Shown piece after piece: positions 1 to 8,750 of a stretch of 64,000 nucleotides of DNA. The stretch is taken from NCBI GenBank assembly GCA_910583745.1, contig CAJTZC010000002.1:1-64000 (forward strand), read 5' to 3'. The notes beneath the pieces were generated by a model. It made no database searches. It had not been told where the DNA came from and was given only the letters and a program-made list of their open reading frames with translations. Source of the stretch: an uncultured Bacilli bacterium (GTDB lineage: Bacteria > Bacillota_I > Bacilli_A > RF39 > UBA660). The first letter of the stretch is position 1; the number at the start of each line of letters is the position of its first letter. A program made the position numbers and the translations under genes.

Positions 1-83
1 GACTTAAATCTTTTTTTGTACATACTCAGGTCTCACATCTATTGTAACTCAACACGTTTTTTTCGTTTGTTTCATGCATATGC

Positions 84-113
84 TTGACTTTTTCAGTTAC
101 GTTATAATATAAT
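84..113 (+). promoter_or_regulatory. Predicted sigma-A promoter of rpmH
   Basis: TTGACT at 84-89 and TATAAT at 108-113 are separated by 18 bp, about 35 bp before the rpmH start. This would drive the rpmH-rnpA-yidC-jag operon. A second TATAAT overlaps at 103-108 but its spacing (13 bp) is too short. Confidence 0.75.
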
Positions 114-146
114 ACATATGAATTTTTAGATGTGGAGGTGCAGAAG

Positions 147-269
147 ATGAAAAGAACTTATCAACCAAATAATCGTAAAAAGAGTAAGAAACACGGTTTC
201 TTTGCTAGAAAAGAAAGCAATATTTTAAAATCTAGAAGAAAAAAAGGTCGTAAAGTACTTTGTAAGTAA
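147..269 (+). CDS. rpmH: 50S ribosomal protein L34
   Basis: The 40-residue basic protein starts MKRTYQPNNRKKSKKHGF and ends RRKKGRKVLCK, the two conserved ends of bacterial L34. L34 is a small protein of the large ribosomal subunit. It is about four residues shorter than the usual 44; alignment by eye puts the gap in the middle helix, where most homologues read S-K-N-G-R. The start ATG follows a GGAGGTG ribosome binding site. Adjacent rnpA confirms the origin-proximal rpmH-rnpA order of Bacilli. Confidence 0.97.
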   Translation: MKRTYQPNNRKKSKKHGFFARKESNILKSRRKKGRKVLCK

Positions 270-290
270 GCCACTTTTTAGGTGGTTTTT
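269..290 (+). terminator. Weak terminator or attenuator between rpmH and rnpA
   Basis: CCAC (271-274) pairs with GTGG (282-285), extended by a G-T and an A-T pair, followed by five T. This is short and probably only partial, tuning L34 against RNase P protein levels. Confidence 0.4.
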
Positions 291-322
291 ATTCTATAAT
301 TATTAAGAGGGAGGCAACTTTT

Positions 323-652
323 GTGAAGAGATGCGAAATGATAAAAGACAGAGAGCGTTTCAACTATATCATTAAGAACGGTCATTATAATAAGGATAAA
401 AACTTTGTCGTCTACGAAGTCTTTGCAAAAGAGAATGTCTATCCTCATTTTGGAATAGCCATCAAGACTGCCATCGGCAAAGCGGTAGTACGAAATCGAT
501 TGAAGCGACAGGTCAGGAGTATCCTCGATAAAAATAAAAAGTTGTTTAAAAAAGATAAAGATTATATTATAATGATAAGAAATGAATGTTTAACTAAAAG
601 TTTCGTAGAACTCGATTCTTCTTTAGTTACAATAATGAAAGGAAAAAAATGA
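323..652 (+). CDS. rnpA: Ribonuclease P protein component
   Basis: The 109-residue protein carries the RnpA signature A-V-V-R-N-R-L-K-R-Q-V-R (the RNR motif) in its centre. RnpA binds the RNase P RNA and helps mature the 5' ends of tRNAs. The start is GTG at 323 after AGAGGGAGG; no other start gives a full-length protein. Its TGA stop overlaps the start of yidC (ATGATG at 649), so the two are translationally coupled. UGA is clearly a stop here. Confidence 0.96.
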   Translation: MKRCEMIKDRERFNYIIKNGHYNKDKNFVVYEVFAKENVYPHFGIAIKTAIGKAVVRNRLKRQVRSILDKNKKLFKKDKDYIIMIRNECLTKSFVELDSSLVTIMKGKK

Positions 653-1797
653 TGAAGAAAAACAAAAAGTTGGTCGTTGCATTACTGGTATTACTTACTC
701 TCAGTACAGGTTGTACAAAATATTTATCCGATGAGAATAAAAAGAAAATCGTAAACGAAGTGACGGGACAATCTTTGACATCGAACATTTTGTGTCTACC
801 TGAAGATGAAGATTTATTAAAGATTTATGAAGATAATAAAGATAGAATGGACGTCGATTACGATTCTTTGAAACCGTGTGCTAGTTTTAAGCCAGGCGAC
901 TTGAAGTATAATGGATTATGGGAGAGTCTATTCATTAAACCTTTGGCTTATATCATTATTAAGTTAGGTGAATTTGTCAGCAATTACGGTTTGGCAGTCG
1001 TCATTCTTGGAATACTTATCCGATTGATATTATTTCCATTTACCAAAAAAACTTTAATGCAATCTGAAAATATGAAGAAAGCGCAACCAGAGCTCCAAGC
1101 TATACAAAAAAGATATGGCGATTCGAAAGACCAAGCTACTGCAATGCAGATGAGCCAGGAAATGATGATGGTATATAAAAAGTATAATATCAATCCTGCA
1201 GGTGGATGTCTCGTTTCGTTCATTCAACTACCTATCTTGTTGGCTTTCTTGGAAGCGATAAACAGAGTTCCTGCGATATTTGAGGGACACTTCTTGACTT
1301 TACAATTGGGGACTTCACCTTTCGTAGGAATAAAAGATGGAAATTTCTATTATATCATTTTGATAGTATTAATCATATTGACGACTTATTTCTCTTATAA
1401 ATTTTCGATGAGTACGTCGACGGGTAATCCTGAACAGGACAAACAGATGGAAATGACGATGAAGTTCATGATTGTATTCATCTCTATCGCTTCTTTAAGC
1501 TTGCCGACTGCACTCGCTCTTTATTGGATTGTGTCTAACGGTTTTGTCATCGCACAGAATTTTATATTGAAGTCAATGAAGGGTAAAGCTGAAACTTCTC
1601 GAAAAAAGGACGATAAAGTGAAGGAAGTCCGATTTACTGAACACAAAAGAATCGAGCAAAAGCATGTGAGAGAAGATGCAAAAGTAAGTCACTCAGAGAA
1701 AGAAAATGTCGCTGTGGAAAAAGAACAAGTTATCAACAGTCAAAATAAAAAGAATACCAAAAAGAAGAAAAAGAAGCATAATAAGAAAGGTCGTTAA
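649..1797 (+). CDS. yidC: Membrane protein insertase YidC/OxaA (SpoIIIJ type), lipoprotein
   Basis: This is a 382-residue YidC/Oxa1/Alb3 insertase that places proteins in the cytoplasmic membrane. A signal peptide ends in the lipobox S-T-G-C with Cys22, typical of Gram-positive YidC. The core begins around residue 95, with the conserved membrane Arg in I-L-I-R-L-I-L-F-P-F, followed by several membrane segments and a lysine-rich tail (last 60 residues) that in this family contacts the ribosome. It lies between rnpA and jag as in Bacillus. The start could be either of two adjacent ATGs. In spore formers the SpoIIIJ paralogue is also needed for forespore SpoIIIA/SpoIIQ function; whether this copy does that is inference. 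Confidence 0.95.
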   Translation: MMKKNKKLVVALLVLLTLSTGCTKYLSDENKKKIVNEVTGQSLTSNILCLPEDEDLLKIYEDNKDRMDVDYDSLKPCASFKPGDLKYNGLWESLFIKPLAYIIIKLGEFVSNYGLAVVILGILIRLILFPFTKKTLMQSENMKKAQPELQAIQKRYGDSKDQATAMQMSQEMMMVYKKYNINPAGGCLVSFIQLPILLAFLEAINRVPAIFEGHFLTLQLGTSPFVGIKDGNFYYIILIVLIILTTYFSYKFSMSTSTGNPEQDKQMEMTMKFMIVFISIASLSLPTALALYWIVSNGFVIAQNFILKSMKGKAETSRKKDDKVKEVRFTEHKRIEQKHVREDAKVSHSEKENVAVEKEQVINSQNKKNTKKKKKKHNKKGR

Positions 1798-1802
1798 ACA
1801 AT

Positions 1803-2414
1803 ATGATGGGAAGTAAATTTATCGGAAAAGACTATGAAAGTGTCGTCAAGGAAGCTTTAGAAACCTTAAATTTGACAGAGGAGGACGTCATCATTGCTTT
1901 TTCGGAGAAGAAAGCGGGTCTCTTTAAGGGTACGCAGATTGAAGTCACGGTTACACCGCTTACGGATGTAGTCGAATTTGTGAAAGCTTACTTGAGCCAG
2001 GTTTTGAATGCAATGGGATTAAAAGTTTCTTTTGAGTCTATGATTAGAGAGAAACAAATAAAGATAAAGATGTATTCTAACGATAACCCTATATTGATAG
2101 GTCAAGGTGGAAGAAGTTTGGCTTCTTTGCAAACTGTCGTGAGAGCCGTAGTAAAAAACAGATTTGGTCGTGCTCCTTATGTTTCGTTGGATGTAGAGAA
2201 CTATAAGGACAGACAACTCATGCATTTGGAGAAGACTGCGAAGAGAATAGCTAAGGAAGTCGCAGAAACTAAAGTTCCCGTCGAATTGGATAACATGAAT
2301 TCGTACGAGAGATTGGTGGTTCACAACGCCATTGCCGATTTCAAAGATGTCTATACAGAGAGTGTCGGCGAGGAACCAAATCGTCATGTAGTCATTAAAC
2401 CGAAACAGGACTAG
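1803..2414 (+). CDS. jag: RNA-binding protein Jag/KhpB (EloR)
   Basis: The 203-residue protein has the three Jag parts in order: Jag_N (about 4-50, with G-K-D-Y-E and K-K-A-G-L-F-K-G), a KH domain (about 78-140, with I-G-Q-G-G-R-S-L) and an R3H domain (about 140-203, containing N-S-Y-E-R-L-V-V-H). In Firmicutes KhpB/EloR binds RNA with KhpA and affects cell elongation and division. It follows yidC by 5 bp in the usual operon. The start is ATG 1803 or 1806, after GAAAGG. Confidence 0.95.
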   Translation: MMGSKFIGKDYESVVKEALETLNLTEEDVIIAFSEKKAGLFKGTQIEVTVTPLTDVVEFVKAYLSQVLNAMGLKVSFESMIREKQIKIKMYSNDNPILIGQGGRSLASLQTVVRAVVKNRFGRAPYVSLDVENYKDRQLMHLEKTAKRIAKEVAETKVPVELDNMNSYERLVVHNAIADFKDVYTESVGEEPNRHVVIKPKQD

Positions 2415-2505
2415 ACGTAGTTCTTTTTCTTTGCGCTTTTTAATATTTCTAAAAAAGAAAGACTTGAAATTGTATCGTTTACCATATAATTGATTAGGTG
2501 ATTTT

Positions 2506-2778
2506 ATGTTTTGTAAAAAAGATGCGGTATATGCCGCTTCCATATTGGGTGTTACTTTCGGTAAATTTACTGTCGATGAATTTTTGGACGGCATCAATAT
2601 CGAATTAGAACACGGATCCGTGGACCCTAGAACAAATGTAACAAACGACAATTTAATCGTAACTGCAAAGATTGCGCTTGCTCATCTCTATGAACACTCT
2701 AACTATTATAATAAAGATTATGGATTACGTGCTTTCGAACGTTTTTTAGAAAGAAAGGAAACAGAACGAAAAAATTGA
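2506..2778 (+). CDS. DUF5661-like small protein
   Basis: The 90-residue soluble protein contains the pattern L-E-H-G-x-x-D-P-x-T-N-V-T-x-D and then K-I-A-L-A-H-L-x-E, which I recognise from DUF5661 proteins found in phages and many bacteria. The function is unknown. It is preceded by TAGGTGAT. It stands alone between jag and an unknown gene and ends in its own terminator, whose stem begins before the stop codon. The family call is from memory and needs a profile search. Confidence 0.7.
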   Translation: MFCKKDAVYAASILGVTFGKFTVDEFLDGINIELEHGSVDPRTNVTNDNLIVTAKIALAHLYEHSNYYNKDYGLRAFERFLERKETERKN

Positions 2779-2793
2779 CTTTGTTCTGTTTTT
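2758..2793 (+). terminator. Intrinsic terminator spanning a stop codon
   Basis: AACAGAAC (2760-2767) pairs perfectly with GTTCTGTT (2783-2790), followed by T. The TGA stop of the DUF5661 gene (2776-2778) lies in the loop. Confidence 0.85.
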
Positions 2794-2825
2794 AAGTTAT
2801 ATATATTTTAAGGAGATGATGAGGT

Positions 2826-3263
2826 GTGAAGATGCCACCAATCGAAAAAATTCCGGAAGCTTATACTGCAATTGAAGATTTGCGAATCGAAGTGTTCGAA
2901 GATTCTGCAAAAGTAAAATCGAGCAACGGTGAAAAAGAATATTTGATAAAATGGAAAGAGAATGTGTATTATTCAAACGACAATTCTACTTATTGGCAAG
3001 GATATACGGGTTATCCTGTCATAGCGGTTTTAATGGTCCAAGGGAAACTCTCTTTGAACAGGGATATTTCGAAATATTTTAAATCAGTAAACTGGAGTGA
3101 ATTGAATAAGAAAAATAAACGCGATTATAAAAAATCGGTCGATGACATTTTATTGGGTACACCAGAAAACGAAAAAGAGAAAATTTTTAGGGAAATCGAA
3201 AAAGTCTTCGAGGAAATCAAAAACTTAAAGATTACTCTTTCCAAGAAAAAGGATTTATCATAA
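2826..3263 (+). CDS. Conserved-looking protein of unknown function
   Basis: I do not recognise this 145-residue protein. There is no signal peptide or membrane segment. The middle is aromatic (Y-Y-S-N-D-N-S-T-Y-W-Q-G-Y-T-G-Y-P), followed by a hydrophobic strand or helix (V-I-A-V-L-M-V-Q-G-K-L) and a charged, probably helical C-terminus, so it is likely a small cytosolic protein. The start GTG 2826 is chosen because AAGGAG lies 10 bp upstream; ATG 2832 is the alternative. It has its own terminator on each side and so is a single-gene unit. Confidence 0.75.
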   Translation: MKMPPIEKIPEAYTAIEDLRIEVFEDSAKVKSSNGEKEYLIKWKENVYYSNDNSTYWQGYTGYPVIAVLMVQGKLSLNRDISKYFKSVNWSELNKKNKRDYKKSVDDILLGTPENEKEKIFREIEKVFEEIKNLKITLSKKKDLS

Positions 3264-3322
3264 TGAGAATTTTAGAAAAATCTATTTGAACTCTTAATTT
3301 CAATCATTGAAACTTGTATTTT

Positions 3323-3347
3323 GAGAGCCTGTATGTGGGCTCTTTTA
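3323..3347 (+). terminator. Intrinsic terminator
   Basis: AGAGCC (3324-3329) pairs with GGCTCT (3338-3343) around an 8-base loop, followed by TTT. It separates the unknown gene from the mnmE operon. Confidence 0.8.
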
Positions 3348-3397
3348 ATATGGTCAAAAAGATGCTATAATAGGCGTGCGAATTGAGGTGCATTGTT

Positions 3398-4750
3398 ATG
3401 ATGGAAGATACAATATGTGCAGTAAGTACCGCGGTTGGTGTCGGTGGTATTGCGATTATCCGTGTGAGTGGTCCTAAATCGATAGAGATTGTCGACAGTA
3501 TATTTAAGGGAAAAAGTCTTGCCGACGTAGCGAGTCATACTATTCATTATGGTCATATTTTCTGGAAGAATATGGTTATCGATGAAGTTTTGGTGTCTGT
3601 CATGCGAGCACCCAAAACGTATACGACAGAAGATGTAGTCGAAATCAATATACACGGCGGCGTTGCCGTTACAAATAAAGTGTTATCGATACTTTTGGCG
3701 TGTGGTTGTAGGCAAGCTTTGCCAGGAGAATTTACAAAGAGAGCCTTTTTGAATGGTCGCATCGACCTCACACAGGCCGAAGCGGTGGGGGATTTACTTT
3801 CTGCAGAGAGTGAGAATGCACGCGGGCTTTCCATTAATCAGCTTACGGGGAAGTTGTCTCTGATAATAACTACACTAAAGAATCAATTGTTAGAGTTGGA
3901 ATCGAAGATAGAAGTCAACATCGATTATCCGGAGTATGAGGATATAGAGGATATGACTGTATCGAAAGTCTATGATGAATTAAAGCTTCTTTTTGTCGAT
4001 ATCCAAAGACTGATAAGTGAAAGTAACAATGGAAAAATAGTAAAATCTGGTTTGAACGTCGCGATTATCGGTCGTCCGAATGTAGGGAAGAGCAGCATCT
4101 TAAATGCTCTTTTGGAAGAAGACAAAGCGATTGTCACGGACATCGAAGGGACCACAAGGGATATCGTGGAAGGTAAAATGATTTTAAATGGAAATGTCAT
4201 CAATTTTATCGATACAGCCGGGATAAGAGAGACAGAAGATGTAGTCGAAAGAATTGGAGTTGACAAGAGTTTAAAGACTTTAGAAGGAGCTGATTTAGCT
4301 ATTTTGGTTCTCAACAATGGAGAAGCGTTTACGAAAGAGGAAGAACAATTGTTAGAAAAAATCAAAGAGAAGAGACACATCGTCTTCGTAAATAAGGACG
4401 ACCTCGAAGGGAAGTTGATATTACCGAATGGTGTCGAAGCTGTGTATGGAAATACAGTCGAACGTGATGGATTGGAAGCTTTGAAAAAAAGAATTATCTC
4501 TCTTTTCGAGTTAGAAGAATTGTCTAAAAAAGATTTTACTTATATATCGAACGCAAGGCAATTGGCTCTCATCGAACAGGTCAAAACTTCAATCGATAAT
4601 GCAATGAAAGCGATAGAGGAAGGTATGCCTGTCGATGTCGTCGCTATCGATTTGAGTGAAGCTAGAACGAAGCTCGGGGAGATTTTAGGTGATGTATATG
4701 ATGAAGAATTAATCGACGAGTTGTTCTCGCGGTTTTGTTTGGGGAAGTGA
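3398..4750 (+). CDS. mnmE: tRNA modification GTPase MnmE (TrmE)
   Basis: The 450-residue enzyme works with MnmG to make (carboxymethyl)aminomethyl-uridine at wobble position 34 of tRNAs. The N-terminal formyl-THF-binding domain comes first. The inserted G domain has P-loop G-R-P-N-V-G-K-S (about 224-231), T-T-R-D, D-T-A-G and N-K-D-D. The protein ends with the catalytic C-L-G-K motif. Start ATG 3398 follows GAGGTG by 7 bp; a longer reading from TTG 3383 would cover that site. A TATAAT at 3366-3371 may belong to its promoter. It is immediately followed by mnmG. Confidence 0.97.
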   Translation: MMEDTICAVSTAVGVGGIAIIRVSGPKSIEIVDSIFKGKSLADVASHTIHYGHIFWKNMVIDEVLVSVMRAPKTYTTEDVVEINIHGGVAVTNKVLSILLACGCRQALPGEFTKRAFLNGRIDLTQAEAVGDLLSAESENARGLSINQLTGKLSLIITTLKNQLLELESKIEVNIDYPEYEDIEDMTVSKVYDELKLLFVDIQRLISESNNGKIVKSGLNVAIIGRPNVGKSSILNALLEEDKAIVTDIEGTTRDIVEGKMILNGNVINFIDTAGIRETEDVVERIGVDKSLKTLEGADLAILVLNNGEAFTKEEEQLLEKIKEKRHIVFVNKDDLEGKLILPNGVEAVYGNTVERDGLEALKKRIISLFELEELSKKDFTYISNARQLALIEQVKTSIDNAMKAIEEGMPVDVVAIDLSEARTKLGEILGDVYDEELIDELFSRFCLGK

Positions 4751-4756
4751 TTGAAT

Positions 4757-6628
4757 ATGAAATATGAAGTGATTGTAGTTGGAGGCGGACATGCTGGTAT
4801 CGAGGCTTGCTATGCGACGAGCAAAATAGGTCATCAAACACTTTTGATTACAGGAAATATTAAGAATATAGGGGACATGCCATGTAATCCCTCTATCGGA
4901 GGAACTTCGAAAGGAGTAATCGTACGCGAGGTAGATGCTCTAGGTGGTCTTATGGGAAAAGTAGCCGACACAGCTCTCTTGCAAATGAAGATGTTGAACG
5001 GCAGCAAGGGTCCAGCAGTACGGTGCTTACGCGCGCAAGCGGACAAAGAAATATATCCTCTCAGAATGCAGGAGACTTTGCTGAAACAGGAAAATTTAAC
5101 TGTCATGGAAGCGATTGTAGAGGATTTATCGGTCGACGAGGACACAAAAAAAATAAAAGGTGTCGTCCTATCCGATGGTAAGACAATCGAATGTGATGTC
5201 CTGATTTTGACAACCGGAACATATTTAAAGAGTGAAATTTTGAGAGGAAGTGAAAAATTGTTAGAGGGTCCTCATGGAGAGAAAAGGTCGAATGAACTTT
5301 CGGACAATTTGGCACGCTTGGGATTTCAGATTATAAGACTTAAGACAGGTACGCCTCCGCGAATCGATGCAAAGACGGTCGATTATTCTAAAATGAAAGA
5401 GGAGCTGGGGGACCAAGTCCATTATTCTTTCAGTTTCGACGGGACTAGTGATTATGATGTGGCAAAACAAGAAAAGTGTTACCTCATCTATACCAACGAT
5501 AAAACGCATCAAATTATAAAAGATAATTTAAAAAAATCGAGTATGTATGGTGGTTTTGTAAGCGGAGTAGGTCCGAGATATTGTCCAAGTATAGAAGATA
5601 AAATTGTCAAGTTTGCCGATAAAGAAAAACACATTCTGTTCTTAGAGCCTCAAAGTATGGTCAAAGGCAGTTCGTATTATGAAGCACTCTATCTACAAGG
5701 TTTTTCAACTTCTATGCCTATCGAAGTCCAAGAAGAAATGATACACAGTTTGAGAGGTCTCGAGAAGGCGAAAATTTTGGAATACGCCTACGCGATAGAG
5801 TACGATGCGATTAACCCTCTACAAGTTCAGCCCTCTTTGGAATCAAAAATAATAGAGAACGTATTTACTGCTGGACAGATAAACGGGACGAGCGGATATG
5901 AGGAAGCAGCTGGTCAAGGAATCATTGCAGGAATTAATGCGTCGAAAAAACTAAAAGGTGTTGCTCCCCTTATTCTCAAAAGAAGTGAGGCTTATATCGG
6001 AGTCTTAATCGACGACTTGGTGACAAAGGGAACTATCGAACCTTATCGTATGTTGACTTCGAGAGCAGAGTATCGTCTCATCTTGAGACATGACAATGCC
6101 GATTTGCGGTTGAGACAATACGGATATGAAGCTGGAACAATTGCCAAAAATCAAAAAAATAAACTCGATAAAAAAATAAACGAAATTGAAGAGACGAAAA
6201 AACTTTTTAAAGAAGTGAAGATAAAGAAAGACGATTTAGAAGGTTTGATTCATAATCCAGTGACAAGTACTCTTTATGAACTTGCTAAGAGACCAGAAAT
6301 CGATTTGGAAACGCTTGTCAAGTTGTATCCTCCTTTAGAACATATCGACAAGGATGTCTTGGATGAGGTCGTCATCGAGACGAAGTATGAAGGGTATATC
6401 GCTAAGACGTATAGAGATGCGGAGAAGTTAGTACGATTAGAGAGCAAACAGATACCGTTCGATATCGATTATGCTAAAGTCAAAAATCTTGCGAGCGAGG
6501 CAAGACAAAAACTTGAGGCTGTAAGACCTGTCTCTATTGCTCAAGCGAGTAGGATAAGTGGAGTTAATCCATCGGATATCGAAATTTTAGCGGTCTATTT
6601 GAAGAAGGAGTATAACAAAGATGAGTGA
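4757..6628 (+). CDS. mnmG: tRNA uridine-5-carboxymethylaminomethyl(34) synthesis enzyme MnmG (GidA)
   Basis: This FAD-dependent partner of MnmE is 623 residues long, normal for the family. The FAD-binding G-G-G-H-A-G-I-E-A-C is at the N-terminus, followed by C-N-P-S-I-G-G-T-S-K-G, and the C-terminal helical tRNA/MnmE-binding part is complete. Start ATG 4757 is chosen over TTG 4751 because GGGGAAG lies 9 bp before it. The gene ends 8 bp inside rsmG. Confidence 0.97.
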   Translation: MKYEVIVVGGGHAGIEACYATSKIGHQTLLITGNIKNIGDMPCNPSIGGTSKGVIVREVDALGGLMGKVADTALLQMKMLNGSKGPAVRCLRAQADKEIYPLRMQETLLKQENLTVMEAIVEDLSVDEDTKKIKGVVLSDGKTIECDVLILTTGTYLKSEILRGSEKLLEGPHGEKRSNELSDNLARLGFQIIRLKTGTPPRIDAKTVDYSKMKEELGDQVHYSFSFDGTSDYDVAKQEKCYLIYTNDKTHQIIKDNLKKSSMYGGFVSGVGPRYCPSIEDKIVKFADKEKHILFLEPQSMVKGSSYYEALYLQGFSTSMPIEVQEEMIHSLRGLEKAKILEYAYAIEYDAINPLQVQPSLESKIIENVFTAGQINGTSGYEEAAGQGIIAGINASKKLKGVAPLILKRSEAYIGVLIDDLVTKGTIEPYRMLTSRAEYRLILRHDNADLRLRQYGYEAGTIAKNQKNKLDKKINEIEETKKLFKEVKIKKDDLEGLIHNPVTSTLYELAKRPEIDLETLVKLYPPLEHIDKDVLDEVVIETKYEGYIAKTYRDAEKLVRLESKQIPFDIDYAKVKNLASEARQKLEAVRPVSIAQASRISGVNPSDIEILAVYLKKEYNKDE

Positions 6629-7331
6629 AAAAGAATTTATTGACCATTTGAGCCAAATCGGAATCCATTTGAGTGAGGAGCAGATACAGTCATTTGCCGA
6701 GTACGCAAACTTTTTGCTCGAATACAATCGGCATACGAATTTGACAGCTATAAAAAATTTGAATGAGGTCTATCTCAAACATTTTTACGACTCGATTTTA
6801 GGTGCTAAGTTTTTCGACTTTTCGAATAAGTCGGTTCTCGATATAGGAAGTGGCGCGGGTTTTCCCGGTGTCCCTTTGAAAATCTGTTTTCCTAGTATCG
6901 AATTGACCGTCTTAGATTCGAATGGAAAAAAGACGAAATTCTTGGAGGAATTAAAAAAGAAATTAAAAATAGATTATACAGTCATAAATGATAGAGCAGA
7001 GAAATATATATTAACTAAGAGAGAATCCTTCGATGTCGTGACGTCCAGAGCTGTCACAGCGATGCCGATTCTCTCTGAGCTCTCCATTCCTTTTGTCAAA
7101 ATTGGCGGATACTTTCTGCCATATAAAGGAAAGTTAAACGAAGAAATCGAACAAGGAGAGTATGCCATGAAAACTCTAGGTGGAACTCTCGAGCGCGTGG
7201 AAGAGTGCACTCTTCCTTATGAGGGTTCCACTAGAACATTTGTTTTTGTAAATAAAAAGTGTAAAACAGCGGAGGAGTTTCCTCGAGTATTTGATAAAAT
7301 AAATAAAAAACCGTTGCAAAAAGAACGATAA
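6621..7331 (+). CDS. rsmG: 16S rRNA (guanine(527)-N(7))-methyltransferase RsmG (GidB)
   Basis: The 236-residue SAM-dependent enzyme methylates N7 of G527 in 16S rRNA. It has the class I methyltransferase motif V-L-D-I-G-S-G-A-G-F-P-G-V-P and the downstream L-D-S-N-G-K-K. It overlaps mnmG by 8 bp and has GGAG 10 bp before its ATG, so it is translationally coupled. This is the standard position between mnmG and noc. Confidence 0.97.
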   Translation: MSEKEFIDHLSQIGIHLSEEQIQSFAEYANFLLEYNRHTNLTAIKNLNEVYLKHFYDSILGAKFFDFSNKSVLDIGSGAGFPGVPLKICFPSIELTVLDSNGKKTKFLEELKKKLKIDYTVINDRAEKYILTKRESFDVVTSRAVTAMPILSELSIPFVKIGGYFLPYKGKLNEEIEQGEYAMKTLGGTLERVEECTLPYEGSTRTFVFVNKKCKTAEEFPRVFDKINKKPLQKER

Positions 7332-7384
7332 TAAAGTAAACTTGTATTATAGGATAAAAAGAGTAAGTAAAGGGGCTACGTACG

Positions 7385-8563
7385 ATGAATGAGCAAGTTC
7401 AGGAAATATTTATCGAAGATATCATACCGAATCGATTTCAACCTCGACTCACTTTCGATGAAAAAGCATTACAAGAGTTATCAGATTCTATCAAAATTCA
7501 TGGAGTAATTCAGCCTCTTGTTTTGAGAAAAATTGGAAATAAATACGAGATTATCGCGGGCGAGAGAAGATATAAAGCTTCTTGTCTAGCAGGACTAAAA
7601 AAGGTGCCTGCCATTGTTCGCGAGATGACCGACAATGAAAGCGCAGAGGTCGCCTTGATAGAAAATGTACAGAGAAAAAATCTATCTAGTATCGAAGAAG
7701 CACAAAGTTACAGAAATCTTTTGGATAGAGGGTATTTAACTCAGGATGAATTGGCCCATAAATTGGGTGTGTCTCAATCTACAATTGCCAATAAGATGCG
7801 ACTTCTCAATCTGTGTGACGAGGTACAAAATGCTTTATTAAACGAACAGATAAGCGAACGTCATGCACGAAGTCTGTTACAATTAGCAAATCCAGATGAC
7901 CAAAAAAATATGCTAAACCGAATTATCAAAGAAAGATTGACTGTCAAACAATTGGATAATGAAATAAAGAAAAAATTGTCAGGGACAGGAAGTTCGGAAG
8001 AAAATGGAGGCAGAGAGATGATACCTGATATACAAGGAAATGGTGCCAATGGAATGCAAGCTGGCATGATGGCGGATACGAATCCGGCTGTACCGCCGAT
8101 TAATAAAAATTTCTTAGGTGTATCTTTAGAGCCACCTACTGATTTGGAAATCAGTGCTCCAAATATGAGTACTGGATTAGAGGATTTCATTCCTCCAGTC
8201 AGTTTTAATCCTTTTAGCGGTCCTATGACGACCAATATAAATAGTTCTTCTGGAGATATGACTATTCCACCTGTAAGTACACCTACGAATCCATCTGAAG
8301 AGACGATTGAAACATTCGATATGTTTGGTGATATCCTGTCTCAAGTGAGTGCTCCTGTGATGGAATCTCTCAGTGGCCCGTTTGGTTCTCCAAGTATGAC
8401 TCAGAATTTCGGTGGTGAAGACGTCGTTCAAAAAAGTATCGGCGACCAGATTAGTACGATTCGGGATACTGTCAAGACAGTTGAAACCTCTGGGTTTAAA
8501 GTTGAAATGGAAGAATATGATTTTGAAGATATGTACCAGATAACGATAAAAATTAAAAAATAG
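7385..8563 (+). CDS. noc: ParB-family nucleoid occlusion protein (Noc-like) with long linker
   Basis: The 392-residue protein has a ParB N-terminal CTPase/DNA-binding part (about 1-200) with N-R-F-Q-P-R, G-E-R-R-Y-K-A and E-N-V-Q-R-K-N-L-S, a helix-turn-helix (L-G-V-S-Q-S-T-I-A-N-K), and a short C-terminal dimerisation-type domain (about 346-392). Position after rsmG and the motif wording favour Noc over Spo0J. About 140 residues between the domains (203-345) are rich in Pro, Gly, Asn and Met and look disordered; ordinary Noc is near 285 residues and lacks this. No soj or spo0J follows, so this may be the only ParB-type protein near the origin. Confidence 0.88.
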   Translation: MNEQVQEIFIEDIIPNRFQPRLTFDEKALQELSDSIKIHGVIQPLVLRKIGNKYEIIAGERRYKASCLAGLKKVPAIVREMTDNESAEVALIENVQRKNLSSIEEAQSYRNLLDRGYLTQDELAHKLGVSQSTIANKMRLLNLCDEVQNALLNEQISERHARSLLQLANPDDQKNMLNRIIKERLTVKQLDNEIKKKLSGTGSSEENGGREMIPDIQGNGANGMQAGMMADTNPAVPPINKNFLGVSLEPPTDLEISAPNMSTGLEDFIPPVSFNPFSGPMTTNINSSSGDMTIPPVSTPTNPSEETIETFDMFGDILSQVSAPVMESLSGPFGSPSMTQNFGGEDVVQKSIGDQISTIRDTVKTVETSGFKVEMEEYDFEDMYQITIKIKK

Positions 8564-8571
8564 ATTTTCTC

Positions 8572-8610
8572 AAACTGTAAAATGTATAAGTTACATGTTA
8601 CAGTTTTTTT
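8572..8610 (+). terminator. Strong intrinsic terminator after noc
   Basis: AAACTGTAA (8572-8580) pairs perfectly with TTACAGTTT (8598-8606), followed by T to 8610. It ends the mnmE-mnmG-rsmG-noc operon. Confidence 0.9.
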
Positions 8611-8750
8611 AGTAGCAGCCTATATTTTGAAAAAAGCAATTTAGCTAAGTGGGATATAAAAACAGATAAGTGAATATATTTTTGTTGCTTTTCCTTGTCC
8701 TTGTCTTAGCTGTAGTGTAAGATATTGAGAATGTAATCGAGGTGAGAGAG

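Noticed and set aside
1..146. Replication origin at the left end
   Set aside because: rpmH position suggests oriC is close, but no DnaA boxes or dnaA gene are visible in these 146 bases.
2019..2651. 210-codon minus-strand frame over jag
   Set aside because: It lies opposite a well-supported gene, has no recognisable protein features and spans the jag stop and the next gene start.
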